DNA from: Ichthyophis bannanicus
Lineage: Eukaryota; Chordata; Amphibia; Gymnophiona; Ichthyophiidae
Direction: 5' to 3'
Assembly: GCA_033557465.1 (NCBI GenBank)
Contig: CM066037.1
Span: 512,980,686-513,044,685, forward strand
Length of the DNA stretch: 64,000 bases
Under the pieces are notes generated by a model. That model was not told the origin of the DNA and made no database searches. It worked only from the letters and a program-made list of their open reading frames with translations. Shown here in pieces: positions 33,040 through 45,180 of the stretch. Each line of letters begins with the position of its first letter. Within the stretch, counting starts at the first letter, position 1. The position numbers and the translations under genes were made by a program.

Positions 33040-33640
33040 ATACTCTATGAAAGGGCGACTTCATGTTAAATCTGCTAATCCAGACGTCCCCTAGACAGTG
33101 AAACCTTAATGGTATTCTAACTTCTTTTATGAAGTCACCCTTTGAGCAACTGGAATCGGTTTCCCTCAAATACCTTACATGGGAAGCATTTATCCTAGCA
33201 GCTGTTACCTTCGCTAGGAAAATCAGTGAACTCCAAGCATCTCTAACCTACAAAACCATATTTTAGTTTCATCATAACAATGTGGTTCTTTGAATTCATC
33301 CAAAACTTGTACCCACCTTTCCATATTAATGAAGAAATCATATTTCCTACTTAATTTTTATGAAGCTTCAGAATAAACATAAGGAAGCCCTCCACACTCT
33401 GATTCCATGGTCCTGAGATAGAATATAGGAGCCGGATTGCAGTTCAGTCATGAAATTTATGCAGCCTTGTTTCTCCTTTTGACATCAACAGGATTGCCAG
33501 TCACCAAAAAAGCTCTAATAAATTGACGCATCCTGCATCCAAATATGCTATAAACAAATGCATACTCCTCTGAACACTAGTATCTCACTACATCAAAGCG
33601 ACAGAAGCTACTGTGGCCCTTCTGAAGTTTACTGGATAGA
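33040..33640 (+). pseudogene. Old DIRS tyrosine recombinase core remnant
   Basis: Frames read FMKSPFEQL, YLTWEAFILAAVTFARK (with the box I Arg), ISELQASL, FHHNNVVL, then LPVTKKALI, matching SARRISELQALV, FHHDKVVLRTHP and LPVSKRTLS of family A. The Tyr region near 33590-33620 is decayed. Multiple stops. Confidence 0.7.
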
Positions 33641-33715
33641 GTTTGTAAAGCAATGATACGGCTCTTGCTGCTGTTTTTAGACTGTTAAAACACAATAGAT
33701 CAAAAAGGGCTCTAT

Positions 33716-33815
33716 ATTTTATTTATTTATTTATTTATTACAATTTCTTATATACCGCACTATTGTCAGCGCGGTTTACATACAACAAAATGACCATAAC
33801 AAACTGCTTGGCTTT
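33716..33815 (-). mobile_element. Short L2-family LINE tail, minus strand
   Basis: (TTTA)n followed by TATATACCGCACTATTGTC and AGCGCGGTTTACAT, the complement of the L2-family 3' end. Strongly 5'-truncated, lying between the YR remnant and the ICR of the old DIRS. Confidence 0.75.
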
Positions 33816-33949
33816 ACTATATGCAAGAGCAAAACATTTTCCAAATTCCCTCAGTATATGGTGACATAGATCGCTATTGCTCCTACAAAAAGATATTTTG
33901 CTTCTTCAAGTTATGTCACTATAAACTGGAGATTTGTAAACTGTTTTGC

Positions 33950-33987
<38 letters not shown>

Positions 33988-34174
33988 TAGCACTATTGGG
34001 TTTGGCCAAGCCACAAGGATGGTGCCTTTGGCAAGTCTGCCTGCATGATATGGTAATTCTCTTACTGGTTTGTTTTCTGTGGGACTGTTCATATGAGAGT
34101 ATGAAGATGTCAGCAGCTCTGAGCATGTGAGTTTCTCACTTGTATGTCTAACTTCTAGCCTGCTTCTTGACTGG

Positions 34175-34245
34175 AAAAGCATTGTTGCTCACCTGTAGCA
34201 GCCGTCTTCCTTCAACAACAGGATTGATTAGGCACACAATCCCTC
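34175..34245. repeat. Possible ICR of the old DIRS element
   Basis: GCATTGTTGCTCACCTGTAG followed by CAACAACAGGATTGATTAGG and CACACAATCCCTCC parallels the family A ICR (GCATAGTTACTCACCTGTA, then GGGAACAGCAGGAATTTAG, then CTTCACAACCCACC). The spacing is the same, but there is no ITR to test it against. Confidence 0.4.
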
Positions 34246-37167
34246 CCGCCTCCCTGAAAGTTGCCCTAATTCTTGACCTTAGAAACTGAAGAGCTACGTA
34301 AATTGCTGTATATGGAAAGAGCTGCACATGCTCACAACTTTACATTTAGTGATGATTTTACCATGTTGGATAACAAGCACAAGATAAACGATCAGGGTAA
34401 TTTTAAGGCCAAATAAGACTTTACTAGGAAAAACCAACCCATTGTCTTCAAGCTGTAAGTATTAGGTCTTTGAAACTGTTTGCTAATACAGACAAACACA
34501 TAAGTACATGTTCCAGAGATAAGAAATGATTGATTTTCTGTTTTTTTCTCTTTTACGACTTTAAGCCCTTAAGCTAGATGGATGCTTTCCAGTTGCTAAT
34601 AATTCTGCAGCGCTTTCTCGGCTATTCACAAAGATGCAGTTTTAGTATTCGGTGGGATATATTTATATTAAGTGGAATTTTAGAAGCAATGTCTAAGCAG
34701 AACATTTGAGGAAAAAAGAAGACATGTCCAGGTGCAGACTTGATTTCACAAACGTGGCCATGCCTTATATGGACGTCTGTGGAGACTCTACATAGACATC
34801 CCCAGAATGCAGACGTCTAGGATAACTTAATGGTTCAAGTTGTGAGTTTAGGAGCAGGAAAGCCGAGGTCTCAAATCCCACTGCTGCTGCTATTGTGATT
34901 GTGCTGAGTACTGGGGACTCTCTACAAACTCTGGATGTTTTTCATCCAAAACGAGCACATTCACGATTATTATTCGTGCCTAGAGCAGGTATAACCTTAA
35001 ACGCAACTCTGGACGTGCAGGTCATATGTGATCAGGCAGTGACATCCAGGTTCTTGGTAACACCCCAGCCATGTCTCCTCTACGTGCCCTTTCAGACATG
35101 GATGTCCTCACTAGGGACGTCCCCAGAGCCAGCTTCTAAACATCTCTATGCCAATTTTCAAATGTCCAAAGCATGAAAAGGGCTTCTAAAATTCCACCTT
35201 TAAAGATTTTTTTGATGGGCACGGAATAGAAAAACGATGCTTTCTGAATAATACTCCATGGGGCTGATGTAGAAACCCTGCACTATACTCTAGCATAACA
35301 TTTTGCTGCACATTTTCCTACATTAATCTGTCCGATACAGAAAGCAAGGTAGCACAGGAGTCACCAGCAAAATCACTGCACTAAAGCATAACACAGTGAG
35401 CATGCTAATTGCATGAAAAATAGTACATTTTTAGCTGCTCCCGATGTAAAATAACTGTGCTGACCCAGCCTCAAGCAGGTGTAAAGATGCAGTGGAAGCA
35501 AAAAGATAATCTGAGGTGACGTTTTAAGATATCACCTCAGATGACCTTACCTCCATGATCACTGCCCTCTCCCCCTCAAACTAAGTAGGTGGCCTAGTGG
35601 CTCTTGGCCCCCACCCACTGAACCTTTCCAAAAGGGTCGCCCTTCCCCTTGGTACCTTAAATTTTTGAGACTTGAGAGGGATTCCCACATGCTCCTGCCT
35701 CTGCATCAACATCTTGAAAGATGGTGGCTCCTGACCCTGCACAATGCATCCTGGAATGCATTGGGTTCAATCAGTTTGCCTTATAAAACAAAAATTGTCT
35801 TATATGATGGTGACTCCCTGCGGTGCATGTTGGGATCATTAACGGTGTGTCCGAAGATGCATTCTGGGATGTCACTGCCATATAAGGAGCTTTTGCTTTA
35901 TATAGCAGTCCAGTCCTGCTCGCTGCATCTCAGAATGCATTGTTCGGACCCAGGTGCCACCATTTTTCAAAATGAGGGCAGCAACGTGTGGACAGAGGGA
36001 GCCCAGTCCTTTTGGTGTGCTTCAGGGGAAGTGGAGGCTAGGGCTATTAGACCATTTCTTTGGTTCAGGAAAGGACCCCGATTGGAGGGGGGAAGGGGTT
36101 CTGGTTATCTGAGGTGAAGTGACAGACATCACCTTAGATGATCTTTTAAAGCAAACCAGGTGCCAGACTTGATGCAGAGCCCTGTGTGCACGTGTCTGGC
36201 TTGCTCCTCTTATTTAATGCTAACTGCGAACAGCTGATAGCTTATAGCATTGCATTTTAATGCTGACCTTTTGGGCAGCATTGGCCCTTTTTGTATGCAA
36301 ACTAAAGCTCATGCTAGCACTTTGGATCTTCCACATGGGACAGTAGCCAGTTTATTTTCTCTTCCTCACACAAAGTCGAGGTTAGGTGTTCTCTTATTGA
36401 ACATTTGTGTGTGTAGTAGTGGCAATTCTGAAAGGAAAAAATACTGGAGAACTTATATATGAGACAGAAATTGTTGAAAGTTGTACTCTGTATCCTCCTC
36501 ATTTCTTGAACAGGTGATAGGTGAAATCCTGGCAATACTGTTCAGTTTAGAAAAAGTTTAATTATAAATGTTAAATGGAGGTGAGTAGGCAAGCTAATTA
36601 GTTACCTTTTATAAAAATTCCTTTTTCATGAAACATCAAGAAAATTAGCATAATACTAAACTTATACAAAATCATCAGAAAATATGTTAGAAAATTAAAT
36701 TATTCTTAATCCCAAATAGAAAAGAGATCAAGATGGGAAATCATGAAAGTGGCCAAAAAGAAAAACAGGTCTCATAAAGAAAACTAATCCATAAAAGCTT
36801 AATCCCATATCAAAATTAGACCTTATCTTAAACCACCCTCACCTTAACTAATTTGTCTCCTGTTTCAGCTGCATTCTTATGTCCAGAAAAGTAGATCATT
36901 GTGAGGGCTTAAAAATACACATTGCATCAGCTAATTTAAAAATACACTTAAAAAGATTAACAAAAAATGTAGCAGCGTCTCTTTGCCAACCCTGCAAGGA
37001 AAAGCAAAACTGTTTGAGCCAAGAAACGATTGACATCCTCTTTGAAAGGCACGGTGTCTTGCACTGAAGGCAAACATTGCTAAAGGTGTAGTTCTTCTCT
37101 TTTCTCCAGGTGAATCTTCAAGACGCATAGTGAACTGCTGTTTATCCACAGATAAATTGCGTTTTCC
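34246..37167. other. No gene recognised; SINE head scrap and paired palindromes
   Basis: A poly-T of about 32 nt precedes this stretch (33950-33982). At about 34825-34880 a tRNA-like fragment (AGCCGAGGTCTCAAATCCCA) resembles a SINE head. Two 34-31 bp palindromic segments of the form ATCTGAGGTGA...TCACCTCAGAT lie at 35509-35542 and 36107-36139. The open frame 35665-36117 has no recognisable domain. I assign no gene. Confidence 0.4.
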
Positions 37168-37406
37168 TAGCTTATTTATTTAACAGGTTTTTTTATACCC
37201 CTTTATCATTTTAGTCAAAGTGGTTTACATTGTAACTTGAACTTGGTTACAGGGATATTGATAACTTGGATTCTTCTGAAATAGTGTGGGGGGGGGGGGG
37301 GGTTACGTGATTTGCCCCAAGCCACAAGGAGTGCTGGTGGGAATTGAACCCTGGTCTCTTGGTTCCCAAGCCAGTGCCTTAACCACTAGGCTGCTACTCC
37401 ACTCCA
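37168..37406 (-). mobile_element. tRNA-derived SINE with L2-type tail
   Basis: Minus strand from 37406: GGAGTAGCAGCCTAGTGGTT (A-box-like), GGGTTCAATTCCCACC (B box), CTTGGGGCAAATCACGTAAC, then a 3' end with AACCACTTTGACTAAAATG and (TAAA)n. The body-to-tail design is the same as in the SINE at 46652. A G run at about 37287-37302 is a local expansion. Confidence 0.8.
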
Positions 37407-37439
37407 AAGAGCAAAATAATAGGTTTTACTTGTGGGGTG

Positions 37440-37636
37440 GAGTGTGGGAAGGGAATTTTGGATTTAGCTCATACCTCTTTCAGGAATAGTTCAAGGCGAG
37501 TTACATTCAAGTTCTGTAGATATTTTCGTATCCCTTGGAGGGCTTACAATCTAAGTTTGTACCTGAGGCCAGATCACAACAATTTGAACCAGACTTCCCT
37601 GGTTCTCAGCCCACAGCTCTAACCATTACCCATCCA
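37440..37636 (-). mobile_element. tRNA-derived SINE, second subtype
   Basis: Minus strand from 37636: GGTAATGGTTAGAGCTGTGG (A box), GAACCAGGGAAGTCTGGTTC (B box), then AGATTGTAAGCCCTCC and GTAACTCGCCTTGAAC. Matches the copies at 25128-25320 and 47435-47520. It abuts the L1 ORF1 relic at 37637. Confidence 0.75.
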
Positions 37637-38255
37637 TAAGAGACAATAAAGGTACCTTGAGAAAATTCAGAACTCACAGATTGGAAATCTTTGCAGTGTT
37701 TTCCAAGTTCTCTAGCATTTTGTGAGCAGTGATCTTATCCTGAATAGTGACCACCTGAACAGAGACCTTCTGGGGCTATCTGATGCTCCAGAGCTCTATT
37801 TTGAACATTGTGACTATTCAAACCTGCCTTAGAAACTGAAAACAATTAGGAACAGATTTCTCCAGATCAAATTTGGAGGAGAAGCTGTTGAGAAACTCCC
37901 ACTACCTCCAACCTTCTGCCAGTAAAGAGGCACCAGGAATCTTTGCTGGTGGATTCGTAGACTTAGCTTGAGACTGTGATGTCGTCTTCAGCAGTAACAA
38001 TTCTGTTCATGGAACTCTGCTGATGGCTCAATCTTCAGAGCTGCACTGCTTTGAGACAGAGATGCTCCCACGAGATTTGGGGTTGTGGCTTCTAGTGGAG
38101 AATAGACCTGAGTATGCACGATGTCATAACAGGCCTCTAACATTCTCTCCCCTTTGCACCCCAAGAACAGTGGCAATGTCAGCTCATCAGGCATCAAGGA
38201 GACTGCACCCTCCAGCTGGATAGGATCTTTCACTGCCTCTTAGACAGTGTGTCCC
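37637..38255 (-). pseudogene. L1 ORF1 relic, minus strand
   Basis: Minus-strand frame near 37740-37650 reads ITAHKMLENLENTAKISNL then VLNFLKVPLLSL, which aligns with KLEHLENVSRAANLRL and LRSPVVSV of the L1 at 7965-8869. The upper part (38233-37988) is an open N-terminal-like frame without a named domain. Truncated at the SINE. Confidence 0.6.
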
Positions 38256-40374
38256 GTGAGCTATATCAGGGACATTGGACTCAAAAGCTTCATCATTGAT
38301 TGCCACAATCAGAAAACTTGCAACGTGGCTACCTTCTTTAACTCTCCTTTTGCCTATTTAAAGGAGAAGAAAAAAGCAGAAGGGAAACTTAAAATGAATG
38401 ACAGTATAGGAAGAGCACCCAGTCCCAGCATCAAATCTATCCTCAAATCTCCAGCCCCTTTCCTCCCACTCCCACATCCAGCATCTCCCTTCTATCCCCT
38501 TCTATCCCCTTATTTCCCACTCTTCTTCATGTCCAGCATATTTTCCCCTTCTCTTCCCCCTCTCCCATCCCATTCCATGGTCCAGCATCTCCCTTTCTAT
38601 CCCCCCCCCCATCCCCACCATGGGTCATTATCTCCCTGCTGCTTTCCTCTTCACCTGCCTCACTCCGTGGTCCAGTATCTTCCGTCTTTCCTCTCTGGTT
38701 CATCATTTTCCCTCTGACCACCCTATCTTCTTGCCACACCCTCTGTAGTTGCCCAGCACAGTGGTACTGAAAGTCGCAGAGGCACTAATAGAAGGAAAGA
38801 CGTGCGGTAGATCCTTTGTTCTCTTGCGTTATGAAAAGCCTGGCTGCATCCTACCCGCCTTGGCTTATGAGTGTAAGCGCACAAAGGCTCCATGGCACTC
38901 GCTTCCTTCCTATTACTGCTTATACCGCTTTCGTTGCCACTGGCGCAGGGAGCAATAGGAGGAAGAGGAAAGGCGTCCCGACCCAGTTCCTCACGCAAAG
39001 ATGCCGTAGTCTGTGAATGAAAGAAAGAGACATGCATCATTGTGTCAGACTGTAAGCATGCACTTTTCAACTTGTTATATGTTGTGCAGGGATAGGTTTG
39101 GCAATATTCTTCTAATCTGCATTAGATTCTTTGTGTTTTACTGGTTCATGTGGAAACAAATGAACCATAATAGCTTGCTGAGATTGCTTTGGCATTCAAG
39201 GTCATGGAAAGGTCAGTGTTTTTGTTTCAGAGCATAAGACTTGATTCTGATGTTAAAAAATAGTGCATGTACATCTCTTGCAAATACATTGCACATTTTA
39301 TATAAATACATTTGATTGAAAGGACATTTTAGAAATGTTTTCTGTAATTTAGCACAGGAGCCTAGTGAAGGATGCATGTATTATCCATCAAAGAAAGGCC
39401 TTACTAGCTGAACTTTTTTTTGGCATATGGTATTCATATAGTTATAATTTCTCAACTTCTTAGAGAAAAACAAGAGATGAATCAACTGTGATTTATAAAT
39501 ACCATTGAATTTCAGAGAGGAAAAATTCTTAACTGCCCTACAAACTAATATGCTGTTTACATTTATTGCCATTGTAAGGAAAATAAAACACTGCTGTTGA
39601 TTATCAGCTTTCTAAGATAATTAAAAGTACTGAAACAAGCCTCGAAATAAACTTGGACTGAACTCCCATTGAAGGGAGCCTCCACTCCTTCCATACTAGC
39701 TCACATCCATGACGATGAAAATGTCCTCTTGGGTATCATCGGGCATGTCCTACTCCAGGTTCCCGTAAGAGGAGTGAACAGTGGAGGGCGTACTTTGGGT
39801 GCGGAGGCATCTAGGTGCACTGGAACACATCCGCTGGTCAGCTTTCTCCGTTTTCAGAGTATCTGCTTTAGTAGCCTCGTGTGAACTTCAGACTGCTTGA
39901 AAGCTATGGCTGAACAAGGCCTACATCAGCTAGGACTGATGGACTTTCAGCTATTCTTAGGCCATTCTTGTTAGAGCAGGAATCTTGCCTCAGAGTCTGA
40001 CTATAGCCCATCAAAATCTGAAAATTTGGTGTGCATGTGGCACAGTGCTTGTGTGGGGTTCAGGCAAGTCTTTCCTGGTTGATTTCCTTATTTAAAACAT
40101 AGACTACGCTAACTACAGTTCCAAGTGGGTTGCAGTTTAAACATACCTAACATGTTAAATATTACCAAGGTTTTTGTAGGGTCTTCTACAGCTCCCCTTT
40201 GCCATATTATCACCTGTTTTGAAGGTGAGGAAGCCCTAAATAGTGTCGTCCAGATGGAGAATTCACATTTGTCTCAGAATTATTACTGGAGTGTTAGTTG
40301 CTTGGAAAAGACCTCTGGGAATTCTTTATATACAGATTGTACTGTACCACAAATCAGATGTAGCTTTAATTGCC
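38256..40374. other. No gene recognised; pyrimidine-rich tract at 38440-38740
   Basis: 38440-38740 is C/T-rich with imperfect repetition of CCAGCATCTCCCTT and TCTATCCCC units, so the open frame 38247-38717 there is composition-driven. Remaining frames, including 38723-39070 on the minus strand and 40125-40469, have no recognisable domain. Confidence 0.45.
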
Positions 40375-41060
40375 CTTATTTAGTTAAATTTATATACTGC
40401 AAATCTAAAAGTCTAAATGGTTTACAAAAAAACAAGGCCAGTGAGGCTTTACATAGAACAAGGACTTAAAAGAAAATGTTACATAAAACTATGATAGACA
40501 AATCAATAGCTGGTAATTAAATTGTTATTTAAGAAATGTTCCATATATAGGTGTGTTTTCAGTTTCCATTTAAAGTTCAATAGATCACTGATGGCACAAA
40601 GTTCATACGGGCGCATGTTCCAAAGAATTGGAGAAAGAGAGCTCTCCTTGATGTTGTGAAACTAACCCTGGCGTAAGCTGGAGGCACATGGAGTGAGTTG
40701 AGGGAACATGTCCTTCTCCTATCATCTGGTGCTTTCAGAATCTGAGTTTGAAGGTAGGAAGCAGACAAACCATGACAGACTTTGAATGTAGTTAAGAGAG
40801 ATTTGAATTTAATTCGCTGGGAAACAGGTAGCCAGTGCAGCTGTTTGAGACGTGGTGTAATGTGCTCTGATCAGGAGGTGTTAGAGGAGACGAGCAGCTG
40901 TATTCTTTGCAAGTTGGAGAGGATGAATAGCGTAGTTAGGCAGGCCCTGAAGTATGTGATTGCAGAAGTTGAGGTGTGGGAATATGAGGGTTTGCAAAAC
41001 AGAGCGAAAGTCATGCAGCTCTAGGAGCGGCCTTAGGTGTTGGATACTCTTGAGTTTATA
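40375..41060 (-). pseudogene. L2-clade LINE C-terminal relic
   Basis: Minus-strand frame includes HITPRLKQLHWLPVSQRI (about 40860-40810), then FKSLLTTFKVCHGLSASYL, matching the C-terminal block of the LINEs at 21081 and 59258. The remaining sequence to 40375 holds the ARMNFVPSVI segment and the 3' end. No tail expansion. Confidence 0.7.
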
Positions 41061-41497
41061 ATAAATGTTTCATACTGTGTGACTTGTGTGAAGAGAGGGT
41101 GAAATCTCCAGGAACAAGCAGGAATGTAGTCTTCACATATGGGTATCGTTGGTACTGACGGAGCCTGCATGGGAATGCTCCCCAGCATCCAATTAGGAAG
41201 CTTTTGGGAGCATTCCACAGCGCCTGCGTGCTGCCTTCCCGCCTTTCCCAACTGCCTCTCTCCAGTTCTTCGTTTTCCGCGGAGCCAGCAGGTCGTGTTC
41301 CTGTCACCGCAGAAAATTGTTTTCCTTATTCTTCTTTTTGTGGTCGCGTCTGCCTTCCTCGACACTATACCGGTACCGCTGGTTCTTCCTTCTTTCTTTC
41401 TTTAAAAAAAAAAAAATATATATATACTATTCTTTTTTCCAAACTTTTCCAGGTGCATGTGCCATTTTGGGCCTTAGGCCCAAAATTTCCTCCACTA

Positions 41498-43283
41498 TGG
41501 AGAAACCTGCACCAAGTGTGGCGGTACCATCTCCGTCACCGACACCCACGAGTGGTGTCTTAAATGTTTAGGTCCTGACCACTCCATCTCCGAGTGCATG
41601 GCTTGTGCCATGATGTCCAAAGGGGTCAACAGAACTGAGCTGCAAAGCTCAGTGCCCTTTTTCCCTCCGATGCAGCTTTGGTGGCATCGACGTCTTCTAG
41701 GGCTTCGTCTTTCTCCCATGGATCTCAGGTAACTAAACATAAGTCCAGCTGGTCCTCAAAGGGTAGATCTCCTTCCAAGCATCGAGATGCCTCTGGCGTC
41801 ACCCTTGAGGGTTCCATACCGGCAAAATTGCCTCGGCGGGAGGCTTCGGCTTCCAAAGCATTATCGGGGATCCAGGATGTTCTTGAGGCCTTGACCTCGG
41901 CAGAACTACTGGTGCCATGCTCTAGGGTACTGGCTGTCTCCAGTACTGACACCCAGGCATCGGCAGCATCGATAGACCAGAGGTTCCTGGCTATTGAACG
42001 CAGTCTGGCGGCTCTCCTTGCGGCATCGATGCCCTCAGAACCGCGTCAGATGGTTCAACCGGCACCGATGCCGGTACCGATGACATCGACATCAGCTTTG
42101 CCAGCACCCAGTCATGCGATGCCTTCTGGTGCCGATAGACTGGTACCGATTAACCCCGGTACCGACTTTGGTCGGTACGTGTATCGGGCTCTTCAAGAGC
42201 ATCCGGATAGACGATACTTCGTATCCTCAGAGGACTCCGAGGATTCTGATAGCTCTGCCGGTACTGGGATACTTCTCCTGGAGGAGCCTTCCTCTCCTAA
42301 ACGAAGGATGTCTCCTCCAGAAGATATCTCCCTTCAAGATTTCATCAGGGAGGTGGCTCGTGGATTGTCCATTACTGTGGTTCCTGAGACAGAGCCCAGA
42401 GCTAAGGAGTTGGAGATGTTACAATATCCCAAAGCTCCTAAGGAGGCAGCTACCTTGCCTATCCATGAGATCTTACATGATCTCATGTTGAGAATGTGGG
42501 AGACACTTCTCACCACCTCTCCTCACTCTCGCAGACTGGATACCATGTATCAAGTCCCTCCTTGTCCTGGGTTCCAGAAAACTCAGCTTCCTCACCACTC
42601 TCTTGTAGTGGAATCAGCTATGAGAAGGATCAGGAGTGCAAAGAGGCATGCCTCTAATCCTCCAGGACGTGAGTGTAGAACTCTGGATGTCGTACTTTCC
42701 AGGCTTCCATGCTTCCTGCCAGGATCAGTTCCTATATCTTATATATGGGAATGTTCCTGAAAGAAGTCACAGGTGATTTAGAGGTTTTGAGCCCTCTTCT
42801 TCCTGAGAATAGAAGGCAGGATTTTCTCACACTGGTCAAACATAGTCAGGATGTGTCTAATTTTGTCAACCGTGCAGCTTTTTACTGTTTTGAGTGCATA
42901 AGCAGAACCTCTGCCATTGCCATAGGTGCACGTAGAATTGCCTGGCTCCAGGCATCCAATTTGGAGCTCTGGGTGCATGACAAACTGGGCAAAATCCATT
43001 GTACAGGTGAGAATCTATTTGGAAAAAATTGGCAAGAAAAAGCCAATGAATTAGATGCTGACAACTCCACTTTGGATAGGCTATCCAAAGCCACAGCTGA
43101 TCCTGCGAGAAAGGCTTCTTGAAAGATTTCTTTCTTCTCAAAAAAGAAGAGGTTTTATCCCTCTTATTCCCAGCAGGGATGTTCTGCAGGTCAGCCTGCC
43201 CGGAAGGACCACCTAAACAAAGGAAAGCGAAGACTGCTAAGCCTCAACCATCTCAGCAGTCTCAGCCGCCACAAGACCTTTGA
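41498..43283 (+). pseudogene. A2 gag-like gene, broken
   Basis: The start codon is kept (MEKPA), but about 20 bases including the first Cys pair of the zinc-finger region are lost. The frame is therefore shifted from the sixth codon, and the later Cys/His residues (THEWCLKCLG, CMACAMM) lie in another frame. A long open part at 41678-42760 covers the Ser-rich linker, the acidic region (SSEDSEDSDSS) and the core (LPIHEILHDLMLRMWE, PGFQKTQLPHHSLVVESAM). The frame shifts near 42700 to 42709-43122 (YILYMGMFLKEVTGDLE, ENLFGKNWQEKA). It has the longest open gag segment in family A. Confidence 0.85.
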
Positions 43284-43284
43284 C

Positions 43285-45180
43285 TTTCATTTAGAGAACT
43301 TAGCCTTCCACCATTCCAGGAAGGTTATGTCACTTTGCCCCCAGGAGGGAGCAGATAACAGCAGAGCATTGGACACTCTCCATCATAAGAGAGGGGTACA
43401 AACTGCGCTTCCTGTGGCATGACCCCTCACACAATGGTAAGACAGTTCAATTCTCAGACCTTTCTCATCAACCTGTTAGATCAAGAGGACACCATACTTC
43501 TTGCCCAAGGGGCAATAGAAGAAGTACCCATTCATCAACAGGGTTTTACTCCCCCTATTTCCTTATCCCAAAGAAAACAGGGGGATACAGACCTATTTTG
43601 GACCTCAGAGAATTGAACAAATTCCTGTTCAAAGAGAAATTCAAGATGATTTCTCTAGGAACTCTGCTGCCATACCTTCAGTCAGGATTGGCTTTGTTCT
43701 CTAGTTCTCAAGGATGCGTACACCCATGTTCTCATACATCCAACTCACAGAAAGTTCCTTCGGTTCCTTTTTCAAGGAAAGCACTACCAATACAGGGTGC
43801 TTCCCTTTGGCCTGGCCTCAGCTCCAAGAGTGTTCACGAAATGCATGGCTGTGGTAGCAGCATTTCTCCGCACTCTAGGCATATTTGTCTTCCCCTACTT
43901 AGACGTCTGGCTCATTCGAGCCCCATCAGAGTCAGAGGCTAGGACTTCTCTATCTTGCACAATGCGTATCCTTCAGTATTTGGGACTAGTCATAAACATC
44001 CCAAAATCCAGTCTAACTCCCACTCAGTCTTTAGAATTCATAGGAGCTTTGCTGGATACCAAAAAGGCAAGGGCCTATCTCCCCCAGGCCCGTTACCTTC
44101 GCATGGTGCAATTAGCTTCTCAAGCAGTGCTAAAACCTCATCTCACTGCCCAAGAAATGCTACAACTACTAGGCCACATGGCATCCACAGTGCAAGTGGT
44201 TCATTATGCTCGCCTCCATATGAGAGCAGCCCAGTGGACTTTATCCACCCAATGGACCCAGGCATCAGGGTGCCTGTCAGACAAAATAGCAAACACAAAT
44301 TGCCTTATTTTTTCCCTCCAATGGTGGCAGTCCACTCAGAACCTGTTGCTGGGGTCCCCTTTTCAACAACCCTTACCCCAGGCAACTCTCACAACAGATG
44401 CTTCACCAGTGGGTTGGGGAGCTCATCTGCAAGACCTCTCCACCCAAGGCACCTGGACTCCACAGGAGACTCATCTGCATATCAATCTCTTAGAGCTCAG
44501 AGCAATCTTCCTTGCTCTTCGAGTGTTCCATACCCTGCTCAGCTACAAGACAGTCCTCATTCATACGGACAATCAGGTAGCCATGTTCTACATGAACAAG
44601 CAGGGGGGAACAGGCTCTCTGTCGCTTTGCAATGAAGCTTTGTGACTTTGGGCCCTCGCCAGAGAGCATCAGATTCATCTCCTGGCAGTGTACCTCCCAG
44701 GCATGCAAAACTCTTGGGCAGACAGACTCAGTCGAGTTCTGCTTCCACACGAACGGTCTCTACATGCAGACCAGGTGGCCAAGATCTTTAAAATTTGGGG
44801 AACCCTGGACATAGACCTCTTTGCAAGTCCGTTGAATGCCAAACTTCCCCGGTTCTGTTCCAGAATTCCGGCTCAGGGCTCTCAGGCCAGGGATGCTTTC
44901 CTTCTTCACTGGGGTCAAGACTTCCTTTATGCCTTTCCACCCATTCCCCTAATTCCCAAAACCCTATTCAAGCTTCAGAGAGACAGAGGGCGCATGATTC
45001 TCATAGCTCCACATTGGCCACGGCAAGTGTGGTATCCTCTGCTTCTACATCTCTCTCAAGCTCCCTCCCTGGAGTTAGGATCTGCTCCAGATCTCCTGTC
45101 TCAGGAGGACGGAATGTTATGGCATCCCAGTCCCCAATCTCTGCACCTCAGAGCTTGGTTGCTGAAGGCCTAGATCTTCA
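43285..45180 (+). pseudogene. A2 RT-RNase H gene, broken
   Basis: RT: LDLRELNKFLFKEKF (about 43600), LPFGLASAPRVFTKCM (43797 on). The catalytic motif reads YLDVWL rather than YLDD (about 43898-43915), so one essential Asp is replaced by Val. RNase H: TTDASPVGWGAHL, LLELRAIFLAL, HTDNQVAMFYMNKQ, then LADRLSRVLLP after a TGA at 44643-44645. The post-RNase H part runs to 45173 (LDIDLFASPLNAKLPRF, FLYAFPPIPLIPK, ILIAPHWPRQVW). Confidence 0.87.

Larger units (their letters stand above)
28930..34250 (+). mobile_element. Old, heavily decayed DIRS element with nested LINEs
   Basis: Pieces occur in DIRS order: RNase H (28975-29430), end of the post-RNase H domain (about 31560-31640), YR N-terminus (about 31670-31775), YR core (33040-33620) and an ICR-like sequence (34175-34245). 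Between them sit a minus-strand LINE (29433-31010), a CR1 (31775-32877) and a short LINE tail (33716-33815). No gag, RT or clear ITR was found, so the element is 5'-truncated or its ends are too decayed to recognise. Confidence 0.6.

Noticed and set aside
35665..36117. 150-codon open frame as a host gene
   Set aside because: No recognisable domain, no splice context and unremarkable composition.
38247..38717. Pro/Ser-rich open frame as a possible secreted protein gene
   Set aside because: Lies on a pyrimidine-rich simple-repeat tract, so the composition explains both the openness and the residues.
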